DNA from: Nioella sp965215655
GTDB taxonomy: Bacteria; Pseudomonadota; Alphaproteobacteria; Rhodobacterales; Rhodobacteraceae
Reading direction: 5' to 3'
NCBI RefSeq assembly: GCF_965215655.1
Contig: NZ_OZ244111.1
Location: forward strand, 1,798,001-1,862,000
Length of the DNA: 64,000 nucleotides
Below are positions 1 to 7,972 of the stretch, one piece after another. The notes below the pieces were generated by a model. That model worked only from the letters and a program-made list of their open reading frames with translations, did not search any database and was not told the DNA's origin. Every line of letters starts with the position of its first letter. Position 1 is the first letter of the stretch. The translations under genes and the position numbers were made by a program.

Positions 1-50
1 AGGTACTCTTCCTCGATCCCGAGCGAAAAGGGGGGCTCTTTCTGGGCCAT
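1..50 (-). CDS. Carboxylate-amine ligase, GCS2 family (N-terminal fragment)
   Basis: Only the first 16 or so codons are in the window; the gene runs off the left edge. The reading starts MAQKEPPFSLGIEEEYL. The LGIEEEYL stretch matches the N-terminal ATP/metal-binding motif of type 2 glutamate-cysteine ligases (YbdK-like carboxylate-amine ligases), which form a gamma-glutamyl or similar amide bond using ATP. The start at 50 is preferred because GGAGG lies 5-10 bases upstream. An in-frame ATG at 71 is possible but has no good ribosome binding site. The family call rests on a very short sequence. Confidence 0.6.
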   Translation of the reverse strand, partial: MAQKEPPFSLGIEEEY

Positions 51-102
51 GATGTCCTCCACCGTTTGCATCAGCAAAACCCGAGACCGGCCATTTGCCA
101 AG

Positions 103-132
103 AAAAAAGCCCCGACGCGGGGTCGGGGCTTT
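103..132 (-). terminator. Intrinsic terminator after the cupredoxin gene
   Basis: On the minus strand a GC-rich stem (GCCCCGAC paired with GTCGGGGC) is followed directly by a run of six T. It lies about 25 bases past the stop codon of the cupredoxin gene and also separates it from the ligase gene to the left. Confidence 0.85.
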
Positions 133-155
133 CGGTCTCGGCAGAAGAACCGGGG

Positions 156-485
156 TCAGGCGACGGTGATCGTTCCGGTCATGCTGGGGTGGAACGCGCA
201 TTTGAACGGGAAGCTGCCGGCGGCGGTCAGCGTGATTTCCCCGGATTGCCCCCGGTTCAGGCGACCGGTGTCAAAGCTGCCGTCATCGGCGGTCAGCGTG
301 TGGGGGGCGCCGTCATTATTGGTGACGGTGATCGTATCTCCGACGGCGGCCGTCAGTTCGGCGGGCGAAAAGGCAAAGCCTTCGATCGAGATAGAATGGG
401 TGGCGGCCTGCGACCGGCCTGCGATCAGTGCGAACGGGGTTGCCAGAAGCGCGGCGAGCGTCGTGCGGCGGGTGAGGGTGGGCAT
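156..485 (-). CDS. Exported cupredoxin (plastocyanin/azurin-like blue copper protein)
   Basis: This 109-residue protein has a signal peptide of about 27 residues (TRRTTLAALLATPFALIAG, ending near SQA-A), followed by one cupredoxin domain. The expected type 1 copper ligands are visible: a histidine in GAPHTL and then C, H and M in KCAFHPSMTG near the C-terminus. It should sit in the periplasm and carry single electrons or bind copper. It stands alone with its own terminator. Its redox partner cannot be told from the context. It could also be called a plastocyanin/azurin family amicyanin-like protein. Confidence 0.85.
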   Translation of the reverse strand: MPTLTRRTTLAALLATPFALIAGRSQAATHSISIEGFAFSPAELTAAVGDTITVTNNDGAPHTLTADDGSFDTGRLNRGQSGEITLTAAGSFPFKCAFHPSMTGTITVA

Positions 486-648
486 GGGTAATCTCCTGTT
501 GGCGAATGCAGTCAGCGTTGCAGGCCGCGACGGCTAAAGCAACCTTTGGTTGCGAAAACGACCGGGCTTTGAACAAAGTTCTGAACCGGGGGCGGGGGTG
601 GGACGACAGACAGGCATACCCTTTGGAAAGACCAGACAGGACGGACCC

Positions 649-831
649 ATGACCAAAACCCTTGCCATTGCCCTCAGCCTCACTGCCCTTCTTGCTGGCG
701 CCGCTCAGGCCGATCAGGTGACCGGCCGCAGTACCGGCCTGATTGCCCAGATTGACGGATTTGCCTCGGAAGGCGGCCTCGGCACCACCCGCGGCGGCGG
801 TGACGGTGGTCGTGGAACGACGACCCGCTGA
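649..831 (+). CDS. Small secreted Gly/Thr-rich protein
   Basis: This is a 60-residue product with a clear signal peptide (residues 1-22, cleavage after AQA). The mature peptide of about 38 residues ends in a glycine, arginine and threonine tail (RGGGDGGRGTTTR). No family is recognised. The ATG at 649 was chosen because it begins the signal peptide, with an AGG-type ribosome binding site nearby, rather than the earlier in-frame codons. A terminator follows closely, so it is probably a single-gene unit. It may be a small periplasmic protein of unknown role. Confidence 0.6.
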   Translation: MTKTLAIALSLTALLAGAAQADQVTGRSTGLIAQIDGFASEGGLGTTRGGGDGGRGTTTR

Positions 832-862
832 ACCCACCCCCCCTCATTTCAGCACGTTTCGG

Positions 863-888
863 CCCGCCTGGTTTCAGGCGGGTCTTTT
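863..888 (+). terminator. Intrinsic terminator after the small secreted protein gene
   Basis: A CCCGCCTG/CAGGCGGG stem with a four-base loop is followed by TCTTTT. It lies 30 bases past the stop at 831. Confidence 0.85.
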
Positions 889-968
889 CGTTGACAGGGC
901 GCGTTCGGCAGGCAATCCTGAAACCCATTCAGACGGTTCAATTTCAAGCTAAAGCCAGGAGCATTCTC

Positions 969-1634
969 ATGAAAAGACGAAGCTTTCTTTCTCTCGCACT
1001 GACGTCAATGGGCGCGCTCGGCGTGCCGCTCTCGGCGCGGGTTTTCGCGCAGGAGACCAACGGAGTCTCGCCCATTGGTATCGCGGTCGCGGACAGTCCG
1101 CGCGGACGGATCGTGACGCGCGTCTATCCCGGCAACCGGCGTCGAGAGGTCGTGATCATGCTGCGGACTGCTGAAGGGGACGAGTTTCGCCGCATGACCC
1201 TGCCGCAGGGAATTGTCCGGCTTTCGCGCCGCTTCCTGCAGGAAGGCACGATGCCGCTGCGCGTGGTGGACGTGAACGAAGACAGTGTCGATCTCGATTT
1301 CAGGCTGTCCGGTCAGGCCCCCAATATCTCGTTCGATTACCGCGTCGGAAACATCAGCGGATCGGGTCAGGCCGCCGGCGATGACGATGACGACGATGGC
1401 GGCACCCAGGCGCTTGGCTTCTGGGGGTTCATGCTGGCGGTTTTCGCAATGGCCTTCGCCCTTGCCGCCTATGCCATTCACGAGGGCGCATCGCTGAAAC
1501 TCAGGTTCCGCTGCGATTCCGGGTTCGAGCCGGGATGTGAGGGTGAAATTCAGGTCGGCAATCCAATGGAGGATGATGGCGACAACTTCATCGCCGATGA
1601 ATCCTGCGAAGGTCTGCCTCCCCTTCCATGCTGA
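969..1634 (+). CDS. Exported protein of unknown function with a membrane segment
   Basis: The protein has 221 residues. Residues 1-28 look like a signal peptide with a basic start (MKRRSFLSLAL) and a cleavage site near FAQ. Residues 29-135 form a probable beta-rich domain. An acidic run (GDDDDDDGG) follows, then one hydrophobic segment (FWGFMLAVFAMAFALAAYA). The C-terminal part of about 45 residues has four cysteines (RCDSG, GCEGE, SCEG, LPC). No family is recognised. The start at 969 has AGGAG nine bases upstream. The cysteines suggest a disulfide-bonded domain outside the cytoplasm. Confidence 0.6.
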   Translation: MKRRSFLSLALTSMGALGVPLSARVFAQETNGVSPIGIAVADSPRGRIVTRVYPGNRRREVVIMLRTAEGDEFRRMTLPQGIVRLSRRFLQEGTMPLRVVDVNEDSVDLDFRLSGQAPNISFDYRVGNISGSGQAAGDDDDDDGGTQALGFWGFMLAVFAMAFALAAYAIHEGASLKLRFRCDSGFEPGCEGEIQVGNPMEDDGDNFIADESCEGLPPLPC

Positions 1635-1700
1635 TGTGACGGGCCTGAGGGAAAGCCCTGCACGCGCGGCGTTTTCCTGCGGACAATCCGGGCTGCAGAC

Positions 1701-2120
1701 CTAACGGGCGGTCTGCAGCAATTCCTCGAAGCTCCGCTCTGGCTGGCCCAGCAATTGCAGGGATTCGCGCTCATCTTGCTGGATCAGGGGAATGACAGAC
1801 CCGGACGGTTCCCAGGACCGGATAACGGACTCGGCCAGTTCCATCGAGACACTGGTCGGGGCGTAGTAGACCAGCAGGGTCTGAACGTCATGCCCAAGGA
1901 ACACGTCCGCCTTGCGCGCCTGCAGGGCAAAGAGTTTGACGTAGTTGGTCTCTATCCCGGTGACGTCCGAAAGGTCCACCAGTTGCTTCTGCCCCGGTCG
2001 GAAATCGGGATGGGTGGCGTATTGGCCGAAGACCTCAAGGCTTTCATCCAGCCGCGCGAAGCCTGTGTAGCGCACGTAAACGAGCCCGCGTTCGGGAAAG
2101 ATCTTGAAGCTGACCGGCAT
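1701..2120 (-). CDS. Conserved hypothetical protein, possibly STAS/SpoIIAA-like
   Basis: This 139-residue cytoplasmic protein has no signal or membrane segment. It alternates short beta and alpha stretches (FKIFPERGLVYVRYTG, then KQLVDLSDVTGIE). That layout resembles the STAS or SpoIIAA-like fold often seen in Rhodobacteraceae genes of this size, but no diagnostic motif is visible. The start at 2120 begins the conserved-looking part. An upstream in-frame start at 2141 would add only basic residues. Function unknown. Confidence 0.6.
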   Translation of the reverse strand: MPVSFKIFPERGLVYVRYTGFARLDESLEVFGQYATHPDFRPGQKQLVDLSDVTGIETNYVKLFALQARKADVFLGHDVQTLLVYYAPTSVSMELAESVIRSWEPSGSVIPLIQQDERESLQLLGQPERSFEELLQTAR

Positions 2121-2312
2121 CCGTTGCCTCTTTCGAACCAAGGGGTTGCGGGATCATACTCAAGTCAATTGGTGCAAATCCAGTCGCAATTTGCCGCCGT
2201 TTCACCTGATCAGGGCACCGGATGTCCCGATTGGGCCAGATGAGCTATCATGCCACCGGGAGCGGTTCGTTCCCATTTCTCTATTCGATTATGAAAACCC
2301 GGAGATTTGATC

Positions 2313-2834
2313 ATGCAGCGCAGAGCATTGCTCGCTGGCCTTGCCAGCCTTCCCATCCTTCGCTCCATTCCGGCTATGGCCGATACCGCCTCCCCGATCA
2401 TCCAGGTCGCTGCCGCCCCGCGCGGGCGTGCCAGCATCAGCCCGGTACAGGGTGAGGGCTTCCTGCTGGAGGTCAGCGGGTTCAATATCGGCATGCCGCC
2501 CATGGCACAGTTCAACATCGGGATGCCACCCGCCTCGCAACTGGGCAATTTCGAGATCCAGCGTCTGAGGGGGCAAAGGATCACGGTCCAGATCGGCAGT
2601 AACCTGGGCAATTTTGAAATTCAGGACTTGATGTCATCGCGCTGGAGCTGGGGTGAAACCGCCAGCGGCAGCCTCAGCATTGAGATGACCAGCCGCCATC
2701 CGGCCAGCGGGTTCCTTGTCCTCGTGGCCAGTGCCGCGGCGGTCTTTGGCGCAGAAGGATTGGGGCGCGGCGGGCGAGGCCAGGTCACCGTGGGGCCCAC
2801 CACAACCGGGTTCCTGTTGGAGGTCTCGGGCTGA
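2313..2834 (+). CDS. Exported protein with internal short repeats
   Basis: This 173-residue protein begins with a signal-like segment (MQRRALLAGLASLPILRSIPAMA). The mature part repeats short strings: FNIGMPP twice, LGNFEIQ twice, and GFLLEVSG once near residue 48 and again as the exact C-terminus. A hydrophobic stretch (GFLVLVASAAAVFGA) lies near residue 140. The ATG at 2313 has GGAG nine bases upstream. No family is recognised. The repeats suggest duplication of a beta-strand unit. The gene converges on mmsA across a shared terminator. Confidence 0.6.
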   Translation: MQRRALLAGLASLPILRSIPAMADTASPIIQVAAAPRGRASISPVQGEGFLLEVSGFNIGMPPMAQFNIGMPPASQLGNFEIQRLRGQRITVQIGSNLGNFEIQDLMSSRWSWGETASGSLSIEMTSRHPASGFLVLVASAAAVFGAEGLGRGGRGQVTVGPTTTGFLLEVSG

Positions 2835-2842
2835 CACAGCAA

Positions 2843-2870
2843 AAGGCCCGGCGAAACACCGGGCCTTCTG
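2843..2870. terminator. Hairpin between convergent genes
   Basis: A nine-base stem, AAGGCCCGG paired with CCGGGCCTT, sits between the stop codons of the repeat protein and mmsA. The A-rich left flank and T-containing right flank allow it to act in both directions. Confidence 0.75.
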
Positions 2871-2891
2871 ATTGTTCCTGGGCGGTTGGGA

Positions 2892-4391
2892 TCAGTCCAT
2901 CGCCTTGAAGTTGAACTCGCCGCCTTCCTTGATTCCAGAGGGCCAGCGCGAGGTGATGGTTTTGGTCCGCGTGTAGAAGCGGAACCCGTCCGGCCCGTGC
3001 TGGTTCAGGTCGCCAAAGCCCGACTTCTTCCAGCCGCCGAAGGTGTGATAGGCCAGCGGCACCGGGATCGGAACGTTGATGCCCACCATGCCGATATTGA
3101 TCCGGTTGGCGAAGTCCCGCGCGGTGTCGCCATCACGGGTGAAGATCGCGGTGCCGTTGCCATATTCGTGGCTCAGCGCCAGGCCGATCGCCTCTTCGTA
3201 GCTGCCCGCACGGACCGTGGACAGGACCGGGCCGAAGATCTCGGTCTTGTAGATGTCCATATCGGGCGTCACGCGGTCAAAGAGGTGCGGGCCGACAAAG
3301 AACCCGTCCTCATAGCCTTGCAGGCTGAAGCCACGACCATCCACGACCAGTTCCGCACCCTGATCGACGCCGGACTGCACCAGACGTTCGATATTGGCCT
3401 TGGCGGCGGCGGTCACAACGGGGCCGTAATCCACATCGTCACCAGCGGTGTAGGGGCCGACCTTCAGCTTTTCGATGCGCGGCACCAGCTTTTCGATCAG
3501 CCGGTCGGCGGTTTCTTCGCCAACGGGAACGGCCACGGAAATCGCCATGCAGCGTTCGCCCGCCGCGCCGTAACCTGCACCGACCAACGCGTCGGCAGCC
3601 TGATCGAGATCGGCATCGGGCATGATGATCATGTGGTTCTTGGCACCACCGAAGCACTGCGCGCGCTTTCCGGATGCGGCGGCGCGCTCGTAGATATACT
3701 GCGCGATCGGGGTGGAGCCCACGAAGCCAACGGCCTGGATCACTTCGCTATCCAGGATGCCATCCACGGCTTCCTTGTCGCCGTTCACGACTTGCAGCAC
3801 ACCATCGGGCAGGCCCGCTTCCTGGCACAGTTCCGCCAGCATCAGCGGGACAGAGGGGTCACGCTCGGATGGCTTCAGGATCATCGCGTTGCCGGAGGAC
3901 AGGGCAGGACCCATCTTCCACAGCGGGATCATGGCGGGGAAGTTGAACGGGGTGATGCCCGCCACCACGCCAAGCGGCTGGCGCATGGAATACATGTCGA
4001 TGCCCGGGCCGGCGCTGTCGGTGAACTCACCCTTCAGCATCTGCGGCGCGCCGATGCAAAACTCGATCACTTCCAGACCACGCTGCACGTCGCCCTTGGC
4101 GTCGGGGAAGGTCTTGCCATGCTCGCGGCTCAGCGCTTCGGCCAGCTTATCCATGTCGCGGTTCAGCAGGCTGACGAGCTTCATCATCACACGCGCGCGG
4201 CGCTGCGGGTTGGTGGCGCCCCAGGCTTTCTGCGCCTCGGCGGCGTCGGCAATAGCGCTGTCCAGCTCCGCCTTGGAAGCCAGCGCCACCTTGGCCTGCA
4301 CCTCGCCCGTGGCCGGGTTGTAGACATCGGCAAAGCGGCCCGACGTGCCCGCCACGCGCTTGCCGTTGATCCAGTGACCGAGTTCTTCCAT
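2892..4391 (-). CDS. mmsA: Methylmalonate-semialdehyde dehydrogenase (CoA-acylating)
   Basis: This 499-residue aldehyde dehydrogenase converts methylmalonate or malonate semialdehyde with CoA and NAD to propionyl-CoA or acetyl-CoA, in valine, inositol and beta-alanine breakdown. Seen in the sequence are the N-terminal ELGHWINGKR, the TPFNFPAMIPLWKMG motif, and the catalytic cysteine in the AGERCMAISVAV block near residue 285. These are diagnostic of MmsA within the family. The length is typical. The start at 4391 has GAGGAG upstream. A LysR gene starts divergently 120 bases away and probably controls it. Confidence 0.93.
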   Translation of the reverse strand: MEELGHWINGKRVAGTSGRFADVYNPATGEVQAKVALASKAELDSAIADAAEAQKAWGATNPQRRARVMMKLVSLLNRDMDKLAEALSREHGKTFPDAKGDVQRGLEVIEFCIGAPQMLKGEFTDSAGPGIDMYSMRQPLGVVAGITPFNFPAMIPLWKMGPALSSGNAMILKPSERDPSVPLMLAELCQEAGLPDGVLQVVNGDKEAVDGILDSEVIQAVGFVGSTPIAQYIYERAAASGKRAQCFGGAKNHMIIMPDADLDQAADALVGAGYGAAGERCMAISVAVPVGEETADRLIEKLVPRIEKLKVGPYTAGDDVDYGPVVTAAAKANIERLVQSGVDQGAELVVDGRGFSLQGYEDGFFVGPHLFDRVTPDMDIYKTEIFGPVLSTVRAGSYEEAIGLALSHEYGNGTAIFTRDGDTARDFANRINIGMVGINVPIPVPLAYHTFGGWKKSGFGDLNQHGPDGFRFYTRTKTITSRWPSGIKEGGEFNFKAMD

Positions 4392-4434
4392 GGAACCTCT
4401 CCTCATCTCCAAATGCGTTGCGCGCAGCATAGTC

Positions 4435-4490
4435 TTGCATTCCTGCGTTACAAAGGGGCAGGTTCTCAAAATCATTTTGCATTTCTGCAA
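4435..4490. promoter_or_regulatory. Candidate LysR operator repeats between mmsA and the regulator
   Basis: Two related dyads lie in the 119-base divergent spacer. The one at 4477-4490 is TTGCA-tttc-TGCAA, a perfect five-base inverted repeat. The one at 4435-4448 is TTGCA-ttcc-TGCGT, the same left arm with an imperfect right arm. Their starts are 42 bases apart, four helical turns, as expected for a LysR tetramer bound on one DNA face. The link to this regulator is inferred from position. Confidence 0.55.
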
Positions 4491-4510
4491 GATGGGGGTA
4501 AACCCCTGTC

Positions 4511-5410
4511 ATGACACAGAACTGGGACGATCTGCGGGTGTTTCTGGCGGTGGCACGGGCCGAAAGCCTGAGCCGGGCCGGGCAGGAATTGCGAATGGAC
4601 CCCGCGACGGTCGGTAGGCGGATTGCCCGGCTGGAGTCGTCTCTGGGCGCCATCCTCTTCGCCAAATCCCCGCAAGGCTACGCGCTGACCGAGGCAGGTG
4701 AGCGGATGCTGGAGCCATTGGAGGCCGCAGAGGCCGCGCTCAATGCAGGGCAGGGCGCGGTGACCGGGACCGATGAGGGGCTGTCGGGCACCATTCGCAT
4801 TGGCGCGCCGGACGGGTCGGCCAATTTCCTGCTGCCACAGGTCTGCGCGCAGATCCGCGAACAGAACCCCGATCTGGAGCTTCAGATCCTCGCGCTGCCC
4901 CGCGTCGTGAACCTGTCCAAGCGAGAGGCGGATATGGCCATCACCGTCAGCCCGCCCCAGACCGGGCGGCTCACGGTGCAGAAAGTGGCCGATTATCACC
5001 TGCATCTTGCCGCCCCGAGGGAGATCGCAGGCGAGATCCGCAACCTGTCCGACATCCGGGACCGGCCGGTGATCGGCTACATTCAGGACATGATCTTCGA
5101 TCAGGAACTGGATTACCTGTCCGCGATCGGGGCCAAGAGGGTCGACCTTGCCTCGAACTCCTTTTCCGTTCAGCTCATGCTGATGCGCACCCGGCGCGGC
5201 ATCGGCATCGCCCATGACTTCGCCATGCCCTTCGCGCCGGAACTGAGGCTGGTCCTGCGCGATCATGTCTCGCTGACGCGAACCTTCTACCTCGTGCGTC
5301 ACGCCTCCGACCGGGGGTCCGAACGGCTCAACCGCTTTGCACAGGCGCTGGTGACCGGCATGCGCGCTGAAATCGCGCGTTTGGAGGATCTGGCCCGTCA
5401 GGACGCTTGA
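4511..5410 (+). CDS. LysR-family transcriptional regulator
   Basis: The 299-residue protein has an N-terminal winged helix-turn-helix (about residues 3-62, MTQNWDDLRVFLAVARAESL onward) and a C-terminal effector-binding domain (about 90-290, with GTIRIGAPDGSANFLLP). It starts 120 bases from mmsA on the opposite strand, so it is probably the regulator of semialdehyde breakdown and of its own gene. The inducer cannot be read from the sequence. Length and domain order are normal for the family. Confidence 0.9.
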   Translation: MTQNWDDLRVFLAVARAESLSRAGQELRMDPATVGRRIARLESSLGAILFAKSPQGYALTEAGERMLEPLEAAEAALNAGQGAVTGTDEGLSGTIRIGAPDGSANFLLPQVCAQIREQNPDLELQILALPRVVNLSKREADMAITVSPPQTGRLTVQKVADYHLHLAAPREIAGEIRNLSDIRDRPVIGYIQDMIFDQELDYLSAIGAKRVDLASNSFSVQLMLMRTRRGIGIAHDFAMPFAPELRLVLRDHVSLTRTFYLVRHASDRGSERLNRFAQALVTGMRAEIARLEDLARQDA

Positions 5411-5472
5411 CATGCCCCAAGGTTAGGGGGGACGCTGGAGAAAACCACAAGCCACGAAAAATGGAGGCCGCG

Positions 5473-5907
5473 ATGCTGGTGCAGCAAATTCTCAAGTCCA
5501 AACCGGATCAGGGGGTTGTCACGATCAAACCGGGATCGACGATCGGGGACGCGGCTGAATTGCTTTCGGGCAAGCGGATCGGGACCGTGGTGGTGTCGCC
5601 CGACGGCAAGTCGCTCTCCGGTATCCTGTCCGAACGCGATATCGTGCGCGAGCTTGGCAAGCGCGGCGTGGCCTGCATGACCGACAGCGTTGACGATGTG
5701 ATGACCTCCGAGATCATCACCTGCACCGCCTCCGACAGTTCTGACGCGGTTCTGGGCAAGATGACCCAGGGCCGGTTCCGGCACATGCCGGTGATGGAGG
5801 GCGACGCCATGATCGGGCTGATTTCCATCGGTGACGTGGTCAAGGCGCAGTTGGCAGAGCTTGCCATGGAGAAGGAAGCGCTGGAAGGCATGATCAAGGG
5901 GTTCTGA
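5473..5907 (+). CDS. CBS-domain-pair protein
   Basis: This 144-residue protein consists almost entirely of two CBS domains (about residues 5-62 and 72-128). Typical CBS signatures are present: IGTVVVSPDGKSLSGILSER in the first and RFRHMPVMEGDAMIGLIS in the second. Such pairs bind adenosine nucleotides and often act as energy or NAD sensors. The start at 5473 was chosen over 5461 because GGAGG sits at the right distance before it. The partner protein is not evident. It precedes coaD by about 100 bases. Confidence 0.85.
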   Translation: MLVQQILKSKPDQGVVTIKPGSTIGDAAELLSGKRIGTVVVSPDGKSLSGILSERDIVRELGKRGVACMTDSVDDVMTSEIITCTASDSSDAVLGKMTQGRFRHMPVMEGDAMIGLISIGDVVKAQLAELAMEKEALEGMIKGF

Positions 5908-6013
5908 CCCCAATTGCCGCAGGTGCGAAGGCAACAACCCCGAAAGGGTTGCAATGCATCGCGCAATATTGTTGCGTGCGGCCAAGACATTGCGGGATGG
6001 AAAGGGACCACCC

Positions 6014-6511
6014 ATGCGCATCGGCCTCTATCCGGGAACATTCGATCCGATCACGCTCGGCCATATCGACATCATTCGGCGGGCCTGTTCGCTGGTTGAC
6101 CGGCTGGTGATCGGGATCGCCATTAACCGCGACAAGGGGCCTCTGTTCTCGCTGGAGGAACGGCTGGAGATGGTGCAGGCGGAATGCGCCAAGCTCTCCG
6201 ACAAGACCGGAACCGAGATTGTCGCCCATCCGTTCGAGAACCTTCTGATCGACTGCGCCCGCGATGTCGGCGCAACGCTGATCGTGCGCGGCCTGCGCGC
6301 CGTTGCCGATTTCGAGTATGAATTTCAAATGGTTGGCATGAATCGCAAGATGGATGCCTCAATCGAAACCGTATTCCTGATGGCCGATGCCCAGCATCAG
6401 GCGATTGCGTCGAAACTGGTGAAGGAGATTGCGCGACTGGATGGGGACATCACCCATTTCGTGCCTCCGGCGGTCAAACAGGCGGTCCTTTCAAAATACG
6501 GAAAGCTCTGA
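6014..6511 (+). CDS. coaD: Pantetheine-phosphate adenylyltransferase
   Basis: CoaD transfers AMP from ATP to 4'-phosphopantetheine, the fourth step of coenzyme A synthesis. The 165-residue length is standard. The nucleotidyltransferase motif TFDPITLGHIDII is at residues 9-21, and the conserved RGLRAVADFEYEFQM block is around residue 91. The ATG at 6014 gives the usual N-terminus MRIGLYPG. Upstream in-frame codons give a non-family extension. It is followed by a palindrome cluster that probably ends transcription. Confidence 0.96.
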   Translation: MRIGLYPGTFDPITLGHIDIIRRACSLVDRLVIGIAINRDKGPLFSLEERLEMVQAECAKLSDKTGTEIVAHPFENLLIDCARDVGATLIVRGLRAVADFEYEFQMVGMNRKMDASIETVFLMADAQHQAIASKLVKEIARLDGDITHFVPPAVKQAVLSKYGKL

Positions 6512-6522
6512 GCGGGGTGCCA

Positions 6523-6615
6523 AAGCCGCTTCGAAGCGGCTTGCCGGAAGCGCCTTCGAAGGCGCTCGATAAAGGGTTTTGAAAACCCTTCCTACAAGGC
6601 GCTTCGAAGCGCCTT
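6523..6615. repeat. Cluster of four palindromes after coaD
   Basis: Four near-adjacent perfect palindromes of 18-20 bases fill 93 bases: 6523-6542 (AAGCCGCTTCGAAGCGGCTT), 6549-6566, 6572-6590 (a different AT-centred one) and 6596-6615. Three share the core CTTCGAAG. Related copies occur at 8947-8991. They can form strong hairpins in RNA and probably act as terminators or mRNA 3' stabilisers. They also look like a dispersed repeat family. Confidence 0.85.
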
Positions 6616-6673
6616 GCCGCCCGGCCCTCACGTCTCTAAGGTCACGCCCGACCCGAGACATGAGGAGAGCCAG

Positions 6674-7180
6674 ATGGCCGAGATCAAAGACCCCGAAAAC
6701 ACCATCATCATCGAACTGAAAGATGGCCCCGTCACCATCGAGCTGCTGCCCGACGTGGCCCCGCAGCACTGCGCCCGCATGAAGGAGCTGGCCCGCGAAG
6801 GCGCCTATGACGGTGTCGTCTTTCACCGCGTGATCGAGGGCTTCATGGCCCAGACAGGCGATGTGGCCCATGGCAATGCCGACAAGGGCCTGAACATCCG
6901 TGCCGCCGGCACCGGCGGATCGGACAAGCCCAATGTTCCAGCCGAGTTCTCCAAGCTGCCCCATGATCGCGGCACCATTGGTGCGGCCCGGTCGCAGAAT
7001 CCGAACTCCGCCAACTCGCAGTTCTTCATCAACTTCAAGGACAACCATTTCCTGAATGGCCAGTACACGGTCTATGGTCGTGTGGTGTCGGGGATGGAGC
7101 ATGTGGACAAGATCACCCGCGGCGAGCCGCCCGCGAGCCCTGACAAGATGATCTCCATGAAAGTTGCCGCCGATGCGTAG
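6674..7180 (+). CDS. Cytoplasmic cyclophilin-type peptidyl-prolyl isomerase
   Basis: This 168-residue cyclophilin speeds cis-trans isomerisation of proline peptide bonds. Hallmarks are VVFHRVIEGFMAQTGD (active-site arginine in FHRV), GTIGAARSQNPNSANSQFFI and the C-terminal NGQYTVYGRVVSGM. There is no signal peptide, so it acts in the cytoplasm. The ATG at 6674 has GAGGAG upstream. It overlaps the next cyclophilin gene by eight bases, so the two are co-translated. Confidence 0.93.
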   Translation: MAEIKDPENTIIIELKDGPVTIELLPDVAPQHCARMKELAREGAYDGVVFHRVIEGFMAQTGDVAHGNADKGLNIRAAGTGGSDKPNVPAEFSKLPHDRGTIGAARSQNPNSANSQFFINFKDNHFLNGQYTVYGRVVSGMEHVDKITRGEPPASPDKMISMKVAADA

Positions 7181-7721
7181 GCTGGCGCTTGCCTTCATGC
7201 TGATGGCCGCCCCCGCGGCGGCCACCACGCTGGAGATCGACGTGACCGGAGAGGCCCAAGGCACCATCGTCATCGACCTCTTCGAACAGGTCGCGCCGCT
7301 GCATGTGGAACGCATCACGACACTGGCCGAAGAAGGCGCCTATGACGAGGTCGTCTTTCACCGGGTGATCGACGGATTCATGGCGCAGACCGGCGACGTG
7401 GAATATGGCCGTCTGGGTCAGGACATGCGCTATGCGGGGCGGGGCGGCTCGGACTACCCCGATCTTGTGGCGGAATTCGATCCCGAACTCAGCTTCGAGC
7501 GCGGCATTGTCGGGATGGCCCGTGCGCAGGATCCGGACTCGGCCAATTCGCAGTTCTTCATCATGTTCGACCATGTGCCGCAGCTTGACGGGCAATATAC
7601 CATCGTCGGTCAGGTGATCGAAGGGATGGAGATCGTGGACGCGATCAAGCGCGGTACGGGCCGCAATGGCGCCGTGATCGGCCAGCCGGACTATATCACC
7701 GCGATGCGCGTGATTGACTGA
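7173..7721 (+). CDS. Periplasmic cyclophilin-type peptidyl-prolyl isomerase
   Basis: The 182-residue protein has a signal peptide (MRRLALAFMLMAAPAAA) and then a cyclophilin domain with VVFHRVIDGFMAQTGD and DSANSQFFIMF. It is the exported twin of the gene before it and probably helps fold periplasmic proteins. The ATG at 7173 lies inside the end of the upstream gene (ATGCGTAG), which points to coupled translation. A TTG at 7164 in the same frame would spoil the signal peptide. The pair looks like a duplication in which one copy gained an export signal. Confidence 0.9.
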   Translation: MRRLALAFMLMAAPAAATTLEIDVTGEAQGTIVIDLFEQVAPLHVERITTLAEEGAYDEVVFHRVIDGFMAQTGDVEYGRLGQDMRYAGRGGSDYPDLVAEFDPELSFERGIVGMARAQDPDSANSQFFIMFDHVPQLDGQYTIVGQVIEGMEIVDAIKRGTGRNGAVIGQPDYITAMRVID

Positions 7722-7745
7722 TCGCTGCACATCACTGCGCGTTTC

Positions 7746-7780
7746 GGGCCTCTGCCATCCCGGCGGAGGCCCTTATCGTT
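7746..7780 (+). terminator. Terminator after the cyclophilin pair
   Basis: A GGGCCTC/GAGGCCC stem with a 13-base loop (7746-7772) is followed by TTATCGTTTT, 25 bases past the stop at 7721. Confidence 0.65.
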
Positions 7781-7972
7781 TTGGCAGATCGGGCCGGAAG
7801 GATGCAGGCAGGAAGCCTGTGCAGCCGGTGGCTGACATGGATCAGTAAGACAACATTCGGGTCGGGGCCGCGATTTGTCGGGAATTGAGGTCTCACCGCC
7901 CATAACCATTGCGTGAGTGGGGCTGTGCAGCCGGGCCATTGTCTGCCAGCCTACCGATCAGGAGGATCTCCC

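Noticed and set aside
2886..4514. Long plus-strand open frame opposite mmsA (542 codons)
   Set aside because: Reads HHAD/GHRDR-type low-complexity residues typical of antisense to a GC-rich gene, has no ribosome binding site, and covers a well-identified enzyme.
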